A DNA stretch of 64,000 bases from Phytoactinopolyspora alkaliphila (GTDB taxonomy: Bacteria > Actinomycetota > Actinomycetes > Jiangellales > Jiangellaceae), in contig NZ_JAAGOB010000005.1 of NCBI RefSeq assembly GCF_010550695.1, positions 245,547 to 309,546 of the forward strand, written 5' to 3'. The notes under the pieces were generated by a model, which saw only the letters and a list, made by a program, of their open reading frames with translations, was not told where the DNA came from and did no database searches. The position numbers and the translations under genes are program-made. Shown here one piece after another: positions 50,561 to 60,041 of this stretch; the stretch's first letter is position 1, and each line of letters starts with the position of its first letter.

Positions 50561-50580
50561 GCCGGTGGCAGACCATGTGC

Positions 50581-50635
50581 GTCACCTGATCATCTACAGC
50601 ACGGCGATCAGACTGCATGTCGACGATCAGGTGAC
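50581..50635. terminator. Bidirectional hairpin between GH84 and FAD oxidoreductase
   Basis: Perfect 11-bp arms GTCACCTGATC / GATCAGGTGAC, continuing inward with further partly matched pairs (ATCTACAGC against its near-complement), 15 bases from the end of the converging oxidoreductase gene. Confidence 0.55.
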
Positions 50636-50649
50636 CAAACCGGTGGGAG

Positions 50650-52191
50650 CTAGAGGGCGAGGACCTGACCCGCGGCGCGCAGGGTGTCCTGTACGGAGGC
50701 CACGTCGACCGACTGCACCGGCCGGCCGGACCGGGCGGCCTCGACGGCCGCCACACCGGCGGCATGACCGAGCATCTGGTACTGGACCTCCATCCGGACC
50801 GACGAGAACGCCACGTGGGACGCCGACACGCACACCGGCACGATGAGGTTGACGCACTCCTCGTAGCGCGGCACCAGCGACCGGTACGGGATCGGGTACG
50901 GCTGCACCGGCACCGACAGGTAGCCCTCGGTGAAGACCATGCCGATGGGCCGAGGGTGCTCGTGCACCCACCGCCAAACGCGCTGCACTTCGCGGACGTC
51001 GATATGGTACGAGCCCATCGCCACGACGTCGTGCTGCCGGCGCGGCGGGTTCCCGGTGAGGTCGTGCTCGGTCAGGACGTACTCGCCCAGCATCCGCCGC
51101 GCTTCCCGGACGTAGAGCTGGTGCGGCAGGTGGCCGGTGTCGGCGAACTCGTCGGCGGGCAGCCCCCAGCGGGACATCTCCGCGCGCACCTGGGACGGTA
51201 CGGCGGGGTCGTTGGCGAGAAAGTACAGGAAGTCCCGCGCATGATTCAGGTGATGCAGCCGGATCCGCTCCCGCCCGGCCGCGTCGGCGTCCGGATAAGC
51301 CCAGGCCGAACCGTCGAGAACACTCAGCGAGAACGGGCCGATCGAGTTCCCGTCGCACTTGCCGTTGGGCAGATTCTGCTCCAGCCCCAGAAGCTGGCCG
51401 GCCCGGACTTCCAGGCCATCGCGCCTCCAGCGCTCGAAGATCCGCCGGCCGAGCTCCCAGTACGCGTCGTCGTAGCTCTCACTGGGCGTAAACGGCACCC
51501 GGTCCGCGGCCTGGGTCAGGCACACCCGGTACCCGTAGGACATCACCCCGCGGTCACCGATGCCGGCGTCCACGAGATCACGGTCGTGGATCTGGGACAG
51601 GATCGCCCCGCCCTCGAAGCCGTCGGGGTCGCCGGCGAAAGGCGAGATCCAGGCCGGAACCGTGTGCCGTCCCGGCACCAGCTCCTGCCGGCCCGCATAC
51701 CGCTCGCCGTACAGAGAGCGGTCTTCCCGCCCGACGGCGTAGGAGACCCCCGCGCCGGCCATCACGTCGCCCTCGTAGCCGGCGTCCACGAACACCCCGC
51801 CGGTGATCCGTTCGCCGCCGGCCAGCACCAGTGCGGTGATCCGCGCGTCGGCCGTCTCGACCCGCTCGAGAGCCGAGCCGAATCGCACCTCCACCCCAGC
51901 CTCCTCCAGCCAGCGCAGGTAGATGGCCTCGGCGACGTGGGGTTCCGGCCCGGCGTAGTGCCCGACCGGCACGCCGTAGTGTGCGGCGATCGCTTCCCGG
52001 AGCCGTCCGGCCATGCCCTGCACCACTCGGGCGTCGCCGACGTCGGTGTAGCCGAGTCCGCCAGACGTCATACCGCCGACGTGCCGGCCGGGCTCGAGCA
52101 GGAGGACGGTGGCGCCGGCCTCGGCGGCGGCGACGGCGGCGCAGACTCCGCCCGAGGTCGCGCCGTAGACCACCACATCAGGCCCGTGCAC
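50650..52191 (-). CDS. FAD-dependent oxidoreductase (PF12831 type)
   Basis: 513 aa from a GTG at 52191, overlapping the upstream TIM-barrel gene by 14 bases. FAD-binding VVVYGATSGGVCAAVAAAEA then GATVLLLEP, a GGMTSGGLGYTDVG loop, and VDAGYEGDVMAGAGVSYAVG. Proteins of this family are common in polysaccharide-use loci and often cluster with glycosidases; some oxidise sugars to keto-sugars so that unusual glycosidic bonds can be cleaved by elimination. That role is an attractive guess here. It has no signal peptide and is last in a seven-gene operon that starts with the binding protein. Confidence 0.85.
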   Translation of the reverse strand: MHGPDVVVYGATSGGVCAAVAAAEAGATVLLLEPGRHVGGMTSGGLGYTDVGDARVVQGMAGRLREAIAAHYGVPVGHYAGPEPHVAEAIYLRWLEEAGVEVRFGSALERVETADARITALVLAGGERITGGVFVDAGYEGDVMAGAGVSYAVGREDRSLYGERYAGRQELVPGRHTVPAWISPFAGDPDGFEGGAILSQIHDRDLVDAGIGDRGVMSYGYRVCLTQAADRVPFTPSESYDDAYWELGRRIFERWRRDGLEVRAGQLLGLEQNLPNGKCDGNSIGPFSLSVLDGSAWAYPDADAAGRERIRLHHLNHARDFLYFLANDPAVPSQVRAEMSRWGLPADEFADTGHLPHQLYVREARRMLGEYVLTEHDLTGNPPRRQHDVVAMGSYHIDVREVQRVWRWVHEHPRPIGMVFTEGYLSVPVQPYPIPYRSLVPRYEECVNLIVPVCVSASHVAFSSVRMEVQYQMLGHAAGVAAVEAARSGRPVQSVDVASVQDTLRAAGQVLAL

Positions 52192-54079
52192 GGCGGTACT
52201 CCTTCCATGTGCGTGCCACCAGCGCCAGATCGTCGGCGGTGAGCCGCTCCCTGGACGCGTCGATCGCTTCGATGTAGTAGAGGGCGGGGACGCCGAGGTC
52301 GGCCTGGACCTCGACGTATGCCCGCCAGGAGTCGCGGTCCGGCATCGGCCACTGGTCCGTGTCGACGAGGTGGCCGGGCAGGCTGTGCTCGGCCACGGCG
52401 TGCCGGAAGCGCAGCTGCTCCACCACGTGCACCCGGTCGCCCGCGTTGTCCCTCTCCAGCACGTCGTTGAGCCGCACCATGTCGCACACATCGCCGAACG
52501 ACGGGTGCGGCGTGTGGGTCACCATGAGCGCGTCCGGCTTGGCCGCCTTCGCGGCGCGGTGGATGGTGCCGAGCAGGGTGTGCAGGGCGGCGATGCCCCA
52601 CGTTCCGTCGTGGGCACGCAGCGACATCCCGGAGGGCGCGCGCTGGGTGAAGTCCACCTTGAACCCGTCGGCGTCGAGTCCTTCCGGGCCGAGCAGATGG
52701 GTGACGATCCGGGCCAGCCGCTCCAGGTACGCCGGGTTCGCGACGTCCACCGCCACCGGGCGCCCGGCCGGATCCAGCACGCACTCGTCGTCCGGGATGC
52801 CCTCGGGATCCCATGCCTTCCACCACAGCAGGACCTTGCGCCCGGCGCGGTGTTGCTCCGCGATCCAGCCGCGCAGATCCGGCCAGCGGGCAGGATCGAC
52901 GGTCGCCGCGCCGTACGACGCCTGCCACCGGTCGTCGATGACGATGGTGCCGGGGTCGAGGCCGGCGTCGTCCATCGTCGCGAGGAACTCGTCGTACACG
53001 TCCTGGCGGGCGAGATCCGCGGCCTTGAGCACGGTCGCGCCGCCCACCAGGCCGATGTCGTCGGAGACCGGCCGATCGGCGTCCGCCATGGCGGCCCGCG
53101 CGCATTGGGCGCCCCAGCCGCAGAAGATCGGCTCGGTCCACCATCGCGGAGGCGCCTTCGGCAGGTCCGGAGCCATGCCCCGCGCGATGAGATCGTCGCG
53201 ATAGTCCGCCAGCGCTTCCCACGGGTCGCCCGCCGGACGCAACACCACCGCCGGTGTCCTCCAGGCCCCGGCGCCGATCCGGGTGTGCCCCTCGTAGTCG
53301 AGGCGGAGGCAGAAGCCGCCGTCGAGTGGGCTGTACCGGGCGGCGGTCATGGTCAGCTCGTTCACCGGTGCCCGGACGGACATCCCCCACCAGCGGCCCT
53401 CCGGGACGTCGGCCGCGCCGATCGCCGCCTGGTCACCAAGAGCCCAGCACAAGGGTGGCGGCGAGAAGATCCCGTGCAGCCGTCCCGGCGACGCGTCTCC
53501 CACGACGCCCAGCGACGACGCCGCACTGGCGGGGCGCACCACGTGGACCGGTTCGGTGGGGGTGGGGCTGAACAGGGAGGCGAACCGGATGGAGGAACGG
53601 AACGTCCCGCCGGCGCCGTTCGGCAGGATCGCCCGTCCGCCCAGCAGCGTGACCTCGACCAGCCGGTTGGCGTCGGCATTCCTGGGGCTGGCCGGCGGCC
53701 CGGAGACCGTGAGCCAGACGGCCACCTCGGTGGCGTCGCACCGGACGTGGACGGATTTCTCGTTCCAGGTGTGGCTGGCCATGTCGATGACGAACTCGAC
53801 GGCGTCGTCGGAGGCGTCGACGACCCGGGCCGGCTGGATGTCGTACGACTCGTCCCGGACACCCATCAGATCGAGACTGCCGAGAAGGGAGAGCTCGGTC
53901 CAGATCTGGCCGTCGCCGGCCAGGTCCCGCAGCACGGCGCGTGGCTGGGTACCGTCGATGTCGAGACTGTAGGCGGACCCGCTGACCGTGAATCCGGACG
54001 ACGAGCGGGACCACTCGACGGTACCGAGATCCTCCCGCCTCGCGGTGGCGGAGGGCATGCTGAGATCGCTCTGTGCCAT
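52178..54079 (-). CDS. TIM-barrel glycosidase resembling alpha-galactosidase-type enzymes
   Basis: 633 aa from the ATG at 54079 (MAQSDLSMPSATARREDL). An N-terminal beta super-sandwich (about 15-270) precedes a TIM barrel with PGTIVIDDRWQASYGAATVD, WWKAWDPEGIPDDEC, LDADGFKVDFTQRAPSGMS and VHVVEQLRFRHAV. The DGFKVDF element is like the nucleophile strand of clan GH-D (GH27/31/36) enzymes, so the Asp of KVDF is the likely nucleophile. No exact family is claimed. The protein sits between GH1 and the oxidoreductase and would clip an alpha-linked sugar from the imported glycan. Confidence 0.78.
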   Translation of the reverse strand: MAQSDLSMPSATARREDLGTVEWSRSSSGFTVSGSAYSLDIDGTQPRAVLRDLAGDGQIWTELSLLGSLDLMGVRDESYDIQPARVVDASDDAVEFVIDMASHTWNEKSVHVRCDATEVAVWLTVSGPPASPRNADANRLVEVTLLGGRAILPNGAGGTFRSSIRFASLFSPTPTEPVHVVRPASAASSLGVVGDASPGRLHGIFSPPPLCWALGDQAAIGAADVPEGRWWGMSVRAPVNELTMTAARYSPLDGGFCLRLDYEGHTRIGAGAWRTPAVVLRPAGDPWEALADYRDDLIARGMAPDLPKAPPRWWTEPIFCGWGAQCARAAMADADRPVSDDIGLVGGATVLKAADLARQDVYDEFLATMDDAGLDPGTIVIDDRWQASYGAATVDPARWPDLRGWIAEQHRAGRKVLLWWKAWDPEGIPDDECVLDPAGRPVAVDVANPAYLERLARIVTHLLGPEGLDADGFKVDFTQRAPSGMSLRAHDGTWGIAALHTLLGTIHRAAKAAKPDALMVTHTPHPSFGDVCDMVRLNDVLERDNAGDRVHVVEQLRFRHAVAEHSLPGHLVDTDQWPMPDRDSWRAYVEVQADLGVPALYYIEAIDASRERLTADDLALVARTWKEYRRARA

Positions 54080-54093
54080 CAGGACTGTGCCTT

Positions 54094-55521
54094 TCAGGGG
54101 TTGACGCTGCTGGGTGCGGCGCCGGCGACGAGGTCGCCGTCCACGGGCAGCCGCCCGGTACGGGCGAGTTCGGCATACAGGAGCCCGGAGTCCTTGATGG
54201 TGCGCTCGCCGGTGCGGTAGTCCACGTGGACCAGGCCGAACCGGGGGCGGTAGCCGAGCGCCCACTCGAAGTTGTCCATGAGTGACCAGTGCAGGTAGCC
54301 GCGGACGTCGGCGCCCGCCGCCATCGCCTCCGCCATGGCCGTCACGTGCTGCCGGAGGAAGGACTGCCTCCGGACGTCGTGGACCCGGCCGTCGTGCAGC
54401 GGCGTGTCGGCGAAGATGCCGCCGTTCTCCGCGATGATCAACGGGACGCCGTCGTACTCCCGGTGCAGCCGGACCAGCAGGTCTCGGAAGGTATCGGGGG
54501 AGATCTCGGTGCCTTCGTCGGTGCGCGGGACCTGGTCCTGAGGGGAGACCACGCGCCACGGGAACGGCTGATCCGCGCCGTCCGGCTCGGCGGCCCTCAT
54601 GACCCGGCGGGTGTAGTAGTTCACCGCGAGGAAGTCGCTGCGCCCGGCTATCGCGGCCTCGTCGCCGGCGCGGATCTCGGTGAGCTCCCGGCCCAGTGCC
54701 CGCTCGTAGTGCTCCCGCATGTCGGCCGGGTAACCCTTGCCGAAGAGAGGATCGAGATGCCAGCGGTTGCAGTAGCCGTCGGACGCCCACGCGGCCTCGA
54801 CGTCCCGCTCGTCGTCGGACGCCGGAACGCAGGGCAGAAGGTTCAGCGCGGCGCCGACCTTGACGCCCGGGTGGGCGCGCAGCACGTCGGCGCCGGCACC
54901 GTGCGCGAGCATGACGTGGTGTCCGGCCGCCACCGAGGCGCCGAGGTCGCGGATGCCGGGTGCGTGCAGCCCGAGCCGGTAGCCCAGCAGGGCGATGATC
55001 CAGGGCTCGTTCTGGGTGATCCACCAGGGGACCCGATCCGCCAGCCGGTCGGCCACGGCCGCGGTGTACTCGGCGAACGCCTCGACGCTGGACCGCCCCG
55101 CCCAGCCTCCGTCGGCCATCAAAGCCTGTGGCATGTCCCAGTGGTTCAGCGTGAGCACGGGCACGATGTCCCGCTCGAGCAGAGCGTCGACGAAGCGCTC
55201 GTAGTGGTCGAGCCCGCGCTTCTCCACTCGCCCGCGGCCCTCCGGCATGATCCGCGACCATGCGACGGAGAATCGGTAGGCACCCAGGTTCATCCGGCTG
55301 AGCAACTCGATGTCCTCGGGCCAGCGGCGGTAGGAGTCACACGCCACGGAGGCGTCGCCGCCGTCCTCGACGGCTCCAGGCTGCCGGGCGAAGACGTCCC
55401 ACACGGACTCGCCGCGGCCGTCGGCGTCGAGGCTGCCCTCGATCTGGTAAGCCGAGGTGGCGGCGCCCCAGAGGAACCCTGGCGGGAAGGCGACGTCCGG
55501 GGTGCCGGCGGATTCGGTCAT
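54094..55521 (-). CDS. Beta-glucosidase-type enzyme, GH1
   Basis: 475 aa, normal GH1 length. N-terminal FPPGFLWGAATSAYQIEGS; acid/base E172 in WWITQNEPW; nucleophile E366 in LIIAENGG, where the usual residue before Glu is Thr; C-terminal WSLMDNFEWALGYRPRFGLV. Retaining beta-glycosidase, cytoplasmic. Beta-mannosidase and beta-galactosidase specificities also occur in GH1. The ATG is coupled to the GH2 stop (ATGA). Together with GH2 and GH84 it would remove beta-linked residues. Confidence 0.94.
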   Translation of the reverse strand: MTESAGTPDVAFPPGFLWGAATSAYQIEGSLDADGRGESVWDVFARQPGAVEDGGDASVACDSYRRWPEDIELLSRMNLGAYRFSVAWSRIMPEGRGRVEKRGLDHYERFVDALLERDIVPVLTLNHWDMPQALMADGGWAGRSSVEAFAEYTAAVADRLADRVPWWITQNEPWIIALLGYRLGLHAPGIRDLGASVAAGHHVMLAHGAGADVLRAHPGVKVGAALNLLPCVPASDDERDVEAAWASDGYCNRWHLDPLFGKGYPADMREHYERALGRELTEIRAGDEAAIAGRSDFLAVNYYTRRVMRAAEPDGADQPFPWRVVSPQDQVPRTDEGTEISPDTFRDLLVRLHREYDGVPLIIAENGGIFADTPLHDGRVHDVRRQSFLRQHVTAMAEAMAAGADVRGYLHWSLMDNFEWALGYRPRFGLVHVDYRTGERTIKDSGLLYAELARTGRLPVDGDLVAGAAPSSVNP

Positions 55522-58121
55522 GATGCGGTGCCCTCCAGAGGTAGGGGATCGGTGTTCCAGGACTCGAGTCGCAGCCGCCACGGCGGCGGAGCGGAGCGCC
55601 AGGTGACGGTGAACGTACGGGTCTCACCGGGTAGCAGCGGCCGGGGATCCACGTCGACGACGGCCCATCCGGGGACACCGGCCGGGCGGTCGTCACTGAG
55701 GTGAAGCCCGACGACGGCCGGCCCGGCGGCATGCTCCACCGTCACGGTGGTCACTGGCGCTCCGGGCTGTGACGTGACGTCGACCCGCACCTCAGCGCGG
55801 GGGAGGTCCAGCAGCGGCGTGAGGTCGCGGCCGGCGGAGAGCACGACGAGCTCCCGGTCGATCAGCGACGAGCCGGCGTCGTGCCAGAGCAGTTCCCAGA
55901 ACAGAAGCCCGCGGTCGGGCCGCTCGGCGATATCCCCGAGATCGGCCGCCAGCCTCCCGGCGGCCTGCGGGTAGCCGACCGGCTCGGGAATCGCCCACGT
56001 GTCCTCCGCGACGAGGTGGCCGCCGGCGGTCAGCAGCCTGGCCGTGACCTGCCCCCCTGATGCCCGGCCCGGTTCGGACCATACCCAGGCCTCGACGGCG
56101 GCCAGGCCGCCGGTATGTGCCAGCCGCTCCACCCGAGCCGTGACTCGTTCCGGCAGGTAGGCCCGGGTGACCGCGTGGTAGGCGGGTTTGGGTTCGCCGG
56201 CGTGGTCGACCACCGCGGTGCACCAGGCGTTCGGGTAGGACTCGGCGAGTTGCCACGGGATGACCATGGAGCTGCGCGGCCAGCGCCGCCGGTCCGCTTC
56301 CACCGCGTATGCCAGGCCGGTGGCTTGCAGGAACTGGCTGGCCCGCCGGACCTCCTCCGGCCCGTCGAGCCGCCCGCCGAAGCAGTCCTGGACCAGCTCG
56401 GTGTTGTTCCACCAGTCTCCGAGATGGCGATAGACCGGGTTCTCCCTGCCGGTCGGCCAGCGATCCTCGGGCGAGACCAGCGCCTGCCACAGCCTGCGGT
56501 TGGCCATTCCCTCCACGCCGAACTCGGTGTGGGCGAGAGCCGTGCCCTGGTTGTACAGGGTGTAGTGGGCCTCCAGGCCCTGGTGCTCCCACGGGCCGTG
56601 CACGTCGTGCAGGTCGTCGGGCCGGTCGGAGATGACGTCGATGCGGTTGTGGAACAGCGGTCCGGTGGGGGACGTGGGCGCCCAGTGCCGTCCTGGGTCG
56701 AGCCGGGCGACCTCGTCGCGGAGCGCGGTCAGTGCGGGGGATCGGGTGTCGTCCAGCGGGCCGTCGTCGTCCTCCAGCTCGTTCCCGCCGCCCCACATGA
56801 GCAAGGCCGGGTGCCGGGTTCGCGGCGGGACGACGACGCGTGCTTCGTGGCGCAGGTGCGCCACGAAGCCCGGGCTCGTCGCCGGTGCGCTCTGCATCCC
56901 GGAGCTGGACTGGGAGAACTCCTGCCAGATGAGCAGCCCGGCGCGGTCGCACGCGTCGTAGAACTCCTCGGTCTCCACCAGCCCGCCGCCCCAGACCCGC
57001 AGGATCCGGGCGCCTGACCGAGCCGCGAGGTCGACCAGATGCTCCACCGTCGCCGGGTCGATCTCGCCGTAGAGGGCGTCGGCCGGAGCCCAGTTCCAGC
57101 CGATCAGCTCCATGGGGCGTCCGTTGATCACCGCGGTGTAGGGCAGGGCACCAGCCGGCGCCCCCGCGTTCGGCACCATCTCGGCGTGCCGGAAACCCAT
57201 CGTGGCGGTGTACCCGGCAGTGGCGCCGCCCTCGGCGACGGCACCGAGCTCGACGGTGTAGAGGTGTTGCTCGCCCCATCCACGCGGCCACCACAGGGAC
57301 GGGGCAGGAATCTCGAGGTCGGCTGTGAGCCGGCGGTCCTGGTGGGGACGCATCTGCGTCCGGGCCACCACTCTCCACTCGGGATCACGGGCGACGACGT
57401 CCACGACCGGGTCCGCGCCGTCGTCGGACTCGATCGCGGCGGTGACGTGGATCCGGCCCGAGGCCAGATCAGCGGAGAGCTCCGCGCGGATCTGCACGTC
57501 GGAGAGGTGCCGGGTTCCCACCTCGAGCCGGATGCCGCGCCAGATGCCCTGGTGAACCAGGCGCGGGCAGAAATCCCATCCGTATCCCATCCGTGGCGCG
57601 TGCCGCGTGACCCTGTCCGTCCTGCCTACCTGCGGCTCGCCGGGCGGCGCGGGATCGACCACGACGGCCAGCCGGTGAGTGCCGCCATCCGCGACAAGAT
57701 GCGTGATGTCGAAGCGGCCGTGGTGGTACAGCCCGTCGAGCCGGCCGACCTCCTCGGTGTCGACATACACGCGGGCACCCGGGTCCACGCCGTCGGCGCA
57801 GAGCACGGCCCGGTCTCCCGTGGAGAGGGTCGGCACCTCGAACTCGCGGCGGTACACCCAGGTGCGCGCGGCGACCCACTCGGCGTGCCGGGAGTTGCGT
57901 CCGGCGTAAGGATCGGGCAACTCACCCGCACGGTGCAGGTCCCCGATGACGGAGCCCGGCACCCGGGCAGGCAGCCAGCCCGGGGCCAGCCCGGCCCTGG
58001 CGGTGGCGTCGCCGGCATTGTTGCGTGCCGTCACCGGCTTGTCCAGATACCACTGCCAGGTGTCGCCCAGCGCTTCGCGGACGGACCAGGCCGGGCCGCC
58101 GAGATTGATCGTCGTGTTCAT
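55518..58121 (-). CDS. Beta-mannosidase, GH2
   Basis: 867 aa. GH2 jelly-roll (about 10-190), Ig-like domain, then the barrel with LRVWGGGLVETEEFYDACDR; the acid/base Glu is in MWGGGNELEDDD and the nucleophile Glu in HTEFGVEGMANR. The C-terminal two Ig domains are as in mannosidases. The pattern GGGNE plus TEFG fits the beta-mannosidase branch better than beta-galactosidase. Beta-mannosidase cuts the Man-beta-1,4-GlcNAc bond of N-glycan cores as well as mannan oligomers. It is the fourth gene of the operon, 29 bases after the permease stop; cytoplasmic. Confidence 0.92.
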   Translation of the reverse strand: MNTTINLGGPAWSVREALGDTWQWYLDKPVTARNNAGDATARAGLAPGWLPARVPGSVIGDLHRAGELPDPYAGRNSRHAEWVAARTWVYRREFEVPTLSTGDRAVLCADGVDPGARVYVDTEEVGRLDGLYHHGRFDITHLVADGGTHRLAVVVDPAPPGEPQVGRTDRVTRHAPRMGYGWDFCPRLVHQGIWRGIRLEVGTRHLSDVQIRAELSADLASGRIHVTAAIESDDGADPVVDVVARDPEWRVVARTQMRPHQDRRLTADLEIPAPSLWWPRGWGEQHLYTVELGAVAEGGATAGYTATMGFRHAEMVPNAGAPAGALPYTAVINGRPMELIGWNWAPADALYGEIDPATVEHLVDLAARSGARILRVWGGGLVETEEFYDACDRAGLLIWQEFSQSSSGMQSAPATSPGFVAHLRHEARVVVPPRTRHPALLMWGGGNELEDDDGPLDDTRSPALTALRDEVARLDPGRHWAPTSPTGPLFHNRIDVISDRPDDLHDVHGPWEHQGLEAHYTLYNQGTALAHTEFGVEGMANRRLWQALVSPEDRWPTGRENPVYRHLGDWWNNTELVQDCFGGRLDGPEEVRRASQFLQATGLAYAVEADRRRWPRSSMVIPWQLAESYPNAWCTAVVDHAGEPKPAYHAVTRAYLPERVTARVERLAHTGGLAAVEAWVWSEPGRASGGQVTARLLTAGGHLVAEDTWAIPEPVGYPQAAGRLAADLGDIAERPDRGLLFWELLWHDAGSSLIDRELVVLSAGRDLTPLLDLPRAEVRVDVTSQPGAPVTTVTVEHAAGPAVVGLHLSDDRPAGVPGWAVVDVDPRPLLPGETRTFTVTWRSAPPPWRLRLESWNTDPLPLEGTAS

Positions 58122-58150
58122 AACGCGCGGCTACGGGAGCCGGGACGTGC

Positions 58151-59080
58151 TCACCCCTTGGTGCCGGTTGTGGCGATGCCCTGGACGAAGTGCCGCTGGC
58201 CGAGGAAGAACAGGATGATCATCGGGACCGTCGTGATGACGCTCGCGGTGACTACGATCTCCCAGTGCCAGTTGCCGCCGAATCCGTACTGGTCGAGCAG
58301 CGCCTTCAACCCTCGTGGGACGGTGAACTTGTCACTGTCGCGCAGATAGATCAATGGGCGCATGAGGTCGGTCCACGCCGCCTGGAACTCGAAGATCAAG
58401 GTGATGATCAGTGCCGGCTTGGTCAGTGGAGCCGCCACCCGGGCGAAGATGGTCCAGTTGTTCGCGCCGTCGATCCGCGCCGCCTCGAACAGGTCACGTG
58501 GCAGCCCCAGGAAGAACTGCCTGAGCAGGAAGATGTAGAACGCGCTGCCGAACAGGTTCTGCGCCCACATCGGGGTCAGCGTGTTCACCATGCCCAGGTT
58601 GTTCCAGATCAGGAACTGCGGGATCATCGTGACCGCGCCGGGCAGCATCATCGTCGCCAGCACGATCCCGAAGAGGAAGTTCCGGCCCCGGAACCTGAAA
58701 TACGAGAACCCCCACGCCACCAGGGCGCTGGAGATGGTCACCGTGACCGCTGCCAGAACCGTGACGAAGACGGTGTTCCACAGCCACAACAGCATCGGCG
58801 CCTCTTGCCAGACGTTGATGTAGTTGTCGAACGTGAACGTCTCCGGGAGGATCTTGTTGTCGAAGACTTCGCCGCGGGGCTTGAACGACGCGCTGAGCAG
58901 CCAGATGAACGGATAGATGAACAGCAGCGTGACCGAGATCAGCGCCACGAAGGTGAGGATCTTGCCCACCGTGATCTTGGGCTTCCTGGGCCGGGGCGGC
59001 ACCCGGGTGGGCGGCGTGCCCGGTACGTCCGGTGCGCCCGCGTCGTCGACGTGTTCGGTCCCGACAGCGCCGGCGGTCAT
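58151..59080 (-). CDS. Sugar ABC transporter permease, MalG type
   Basis: 309 aa. Pro-rich cytoplasmic N-terminus, six membrane segments, EAA loop LFEAARIDGANNWTIFARV, and a C-terminus QRHFVQGIATTGTKG. It starts with ATGA overlap inside the MalF-type gene. It imports oligosaccharides for the GH2/GH1/TIM-barrel enzymes encoded downstream. No ATPase gene is in the operon, so a shared MsiK-like ATPase is expected. Confidence 0.94.
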   Translation of the reverse strand: MTAGAVGTEHVDDAGAPDVPGTPPTRVPPRPRKPKITVGKILTFVALISVTLLFIYPFIWLLSASFKPRGEVFDNKILPETFTFDNYINVWQEAPMLLWLWNTVFVTVLAAVTVTISSALVAWGFSYFRFRGRNFLFGIVLATMMLPGAVTMIPQFLIWNNLGMVNTLTPMWAQNLFGSAFYIFLLRQFFLGLPRDLFEAARIDGANNWTIFARVAAPLTKPALIITLIFEFQAAWTDLMRPLIYLRDSDKFTVPRGLKALLDQYGFGGNWHWEIVVTASVITTVPMIILFFLGQRHFVQGIATTGTKG

Positions 59081-60036
59081 CGCTGCTCCCCTTCGTAGTA
59101 GACGAACCGCTTGCTGAGCATCATCTGGAGCGCGGTGAAGACCATGATGATGAGGAACAGCAGCCAAGCCATCGCGGAGGCGTAACCCATGTTGAGGAAC
59201 TCGAAGCCCTGCTGGAACAGGTAGATGACGTAGAACAGTGCCGCGTCGTTGCTGTAGGTCGTATTCCCGGCGCCGAAGTAGGCCGTATACGCCTCAGTGA
59301 ACGTCTGGAACGCGGCGATCGTGTTCACGATGAAGATGAAGAACATCGCGCCGCTGATCATCGGCAGCGTGATCTTGAACGTCTGCTGCCACCAGTTGGC
59401 GCCGTCGACGCGGGCGGAGTCGTAGAGCTCCTGGGGCACGTTCTGCAGCGCCGCGAGCAGGATGATCACCGACGAGCCGACCGACCACAGGCTGATCAGG
59501 ATGAGTCCCGGTTTCACCCAGGTGGGGTCGGTGGTCCATGCCGGGCCGTCGATGCCGACCCAGCTCAGCACCGTGTTGATCAGTCCGTTCTGGCCGTTGA
59601 ACAGCAGCAGGAGCAGAATGCCCACGGCCACGGGCGGGGTCATCTTCGGCAGGAAGAACGCGGTGCGGAAGAACCCGGCCGACCGGCCCGCCTTGTACAG
59701 CAGCAGCGCCAGCGCGAGCGAGACCATGACGTACAGGGGCACCTGCAGCACCGTGAAGTAGAACGTGTTCCACAGCGCGAGGCGGACCTTCGGATCCTCG
59801 AGCATGCGCTGGTAGTTGTCCAGCCCGATGAACTCGGGATCGTTGATGACGTCGTAGTTGGTCAGCGACAGGTATCCGCTGTAGATGATCGGCCAGGCGG
59901 TGAAGACCAGGAAGCCGATGATCCACGGGCTGATGAACAGCAGCGCGGCACGCGTGTTGCGCCTGCGGCTGATGCGCTTCGCCCGGAGCGCCGAGGTGTC
60001 ACTCGGCGCTCCGGGCGAAGTGGACGTGGTGGCCAA
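59077..60036 (-). CDS. Sugar ABC transporter permease, MalF type
   Basis: About 319 aa. The best start is a TTG at 60036 just after the binding-protein stop, with GAGG ten bases upstream; no ATG or GTG lies before the first membrane segment (AALLFISPWIIGFLVFTAW). The EAA loop is LYDSARVDGANWWQQTFKI. The C-terminus (KRFVYYEGEQR) overlaps the MalG start by ATGA. Normal length for the family. The TTG start may lower its translation relative to the binding protein. Confidence 0.9.
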   Translation of the reverse strand: MATTSTSPGAPSDTSALRAKRISRRRNTRAALLFISPWIIGFLVFTAWPIIYSGYLSLTNYDVINDPEFIGLDNYQRMLEDPKVRLALWNTFYFTVLQVPLYVMVSLALALLLYKAGRSAGFFRTAFFLPKMTPPVAVGILLLLLFNGQNGLINTVLSWVGIDGPAWTTDPTWVKPGLILISLWSVGSSVIILLAALQNVPQELYDSARVDGANWWQQTFKITLPMISGAMFFIFIVNTIAAFQTFTEAYTAYFGAGNTTYSNDAALFYVIYLFQQGFEFLNMGYASAMAWLLFLIIMVFTALQMMLSKRFVYYEGEQR

Positions 60037-60041
60037 CTCCG

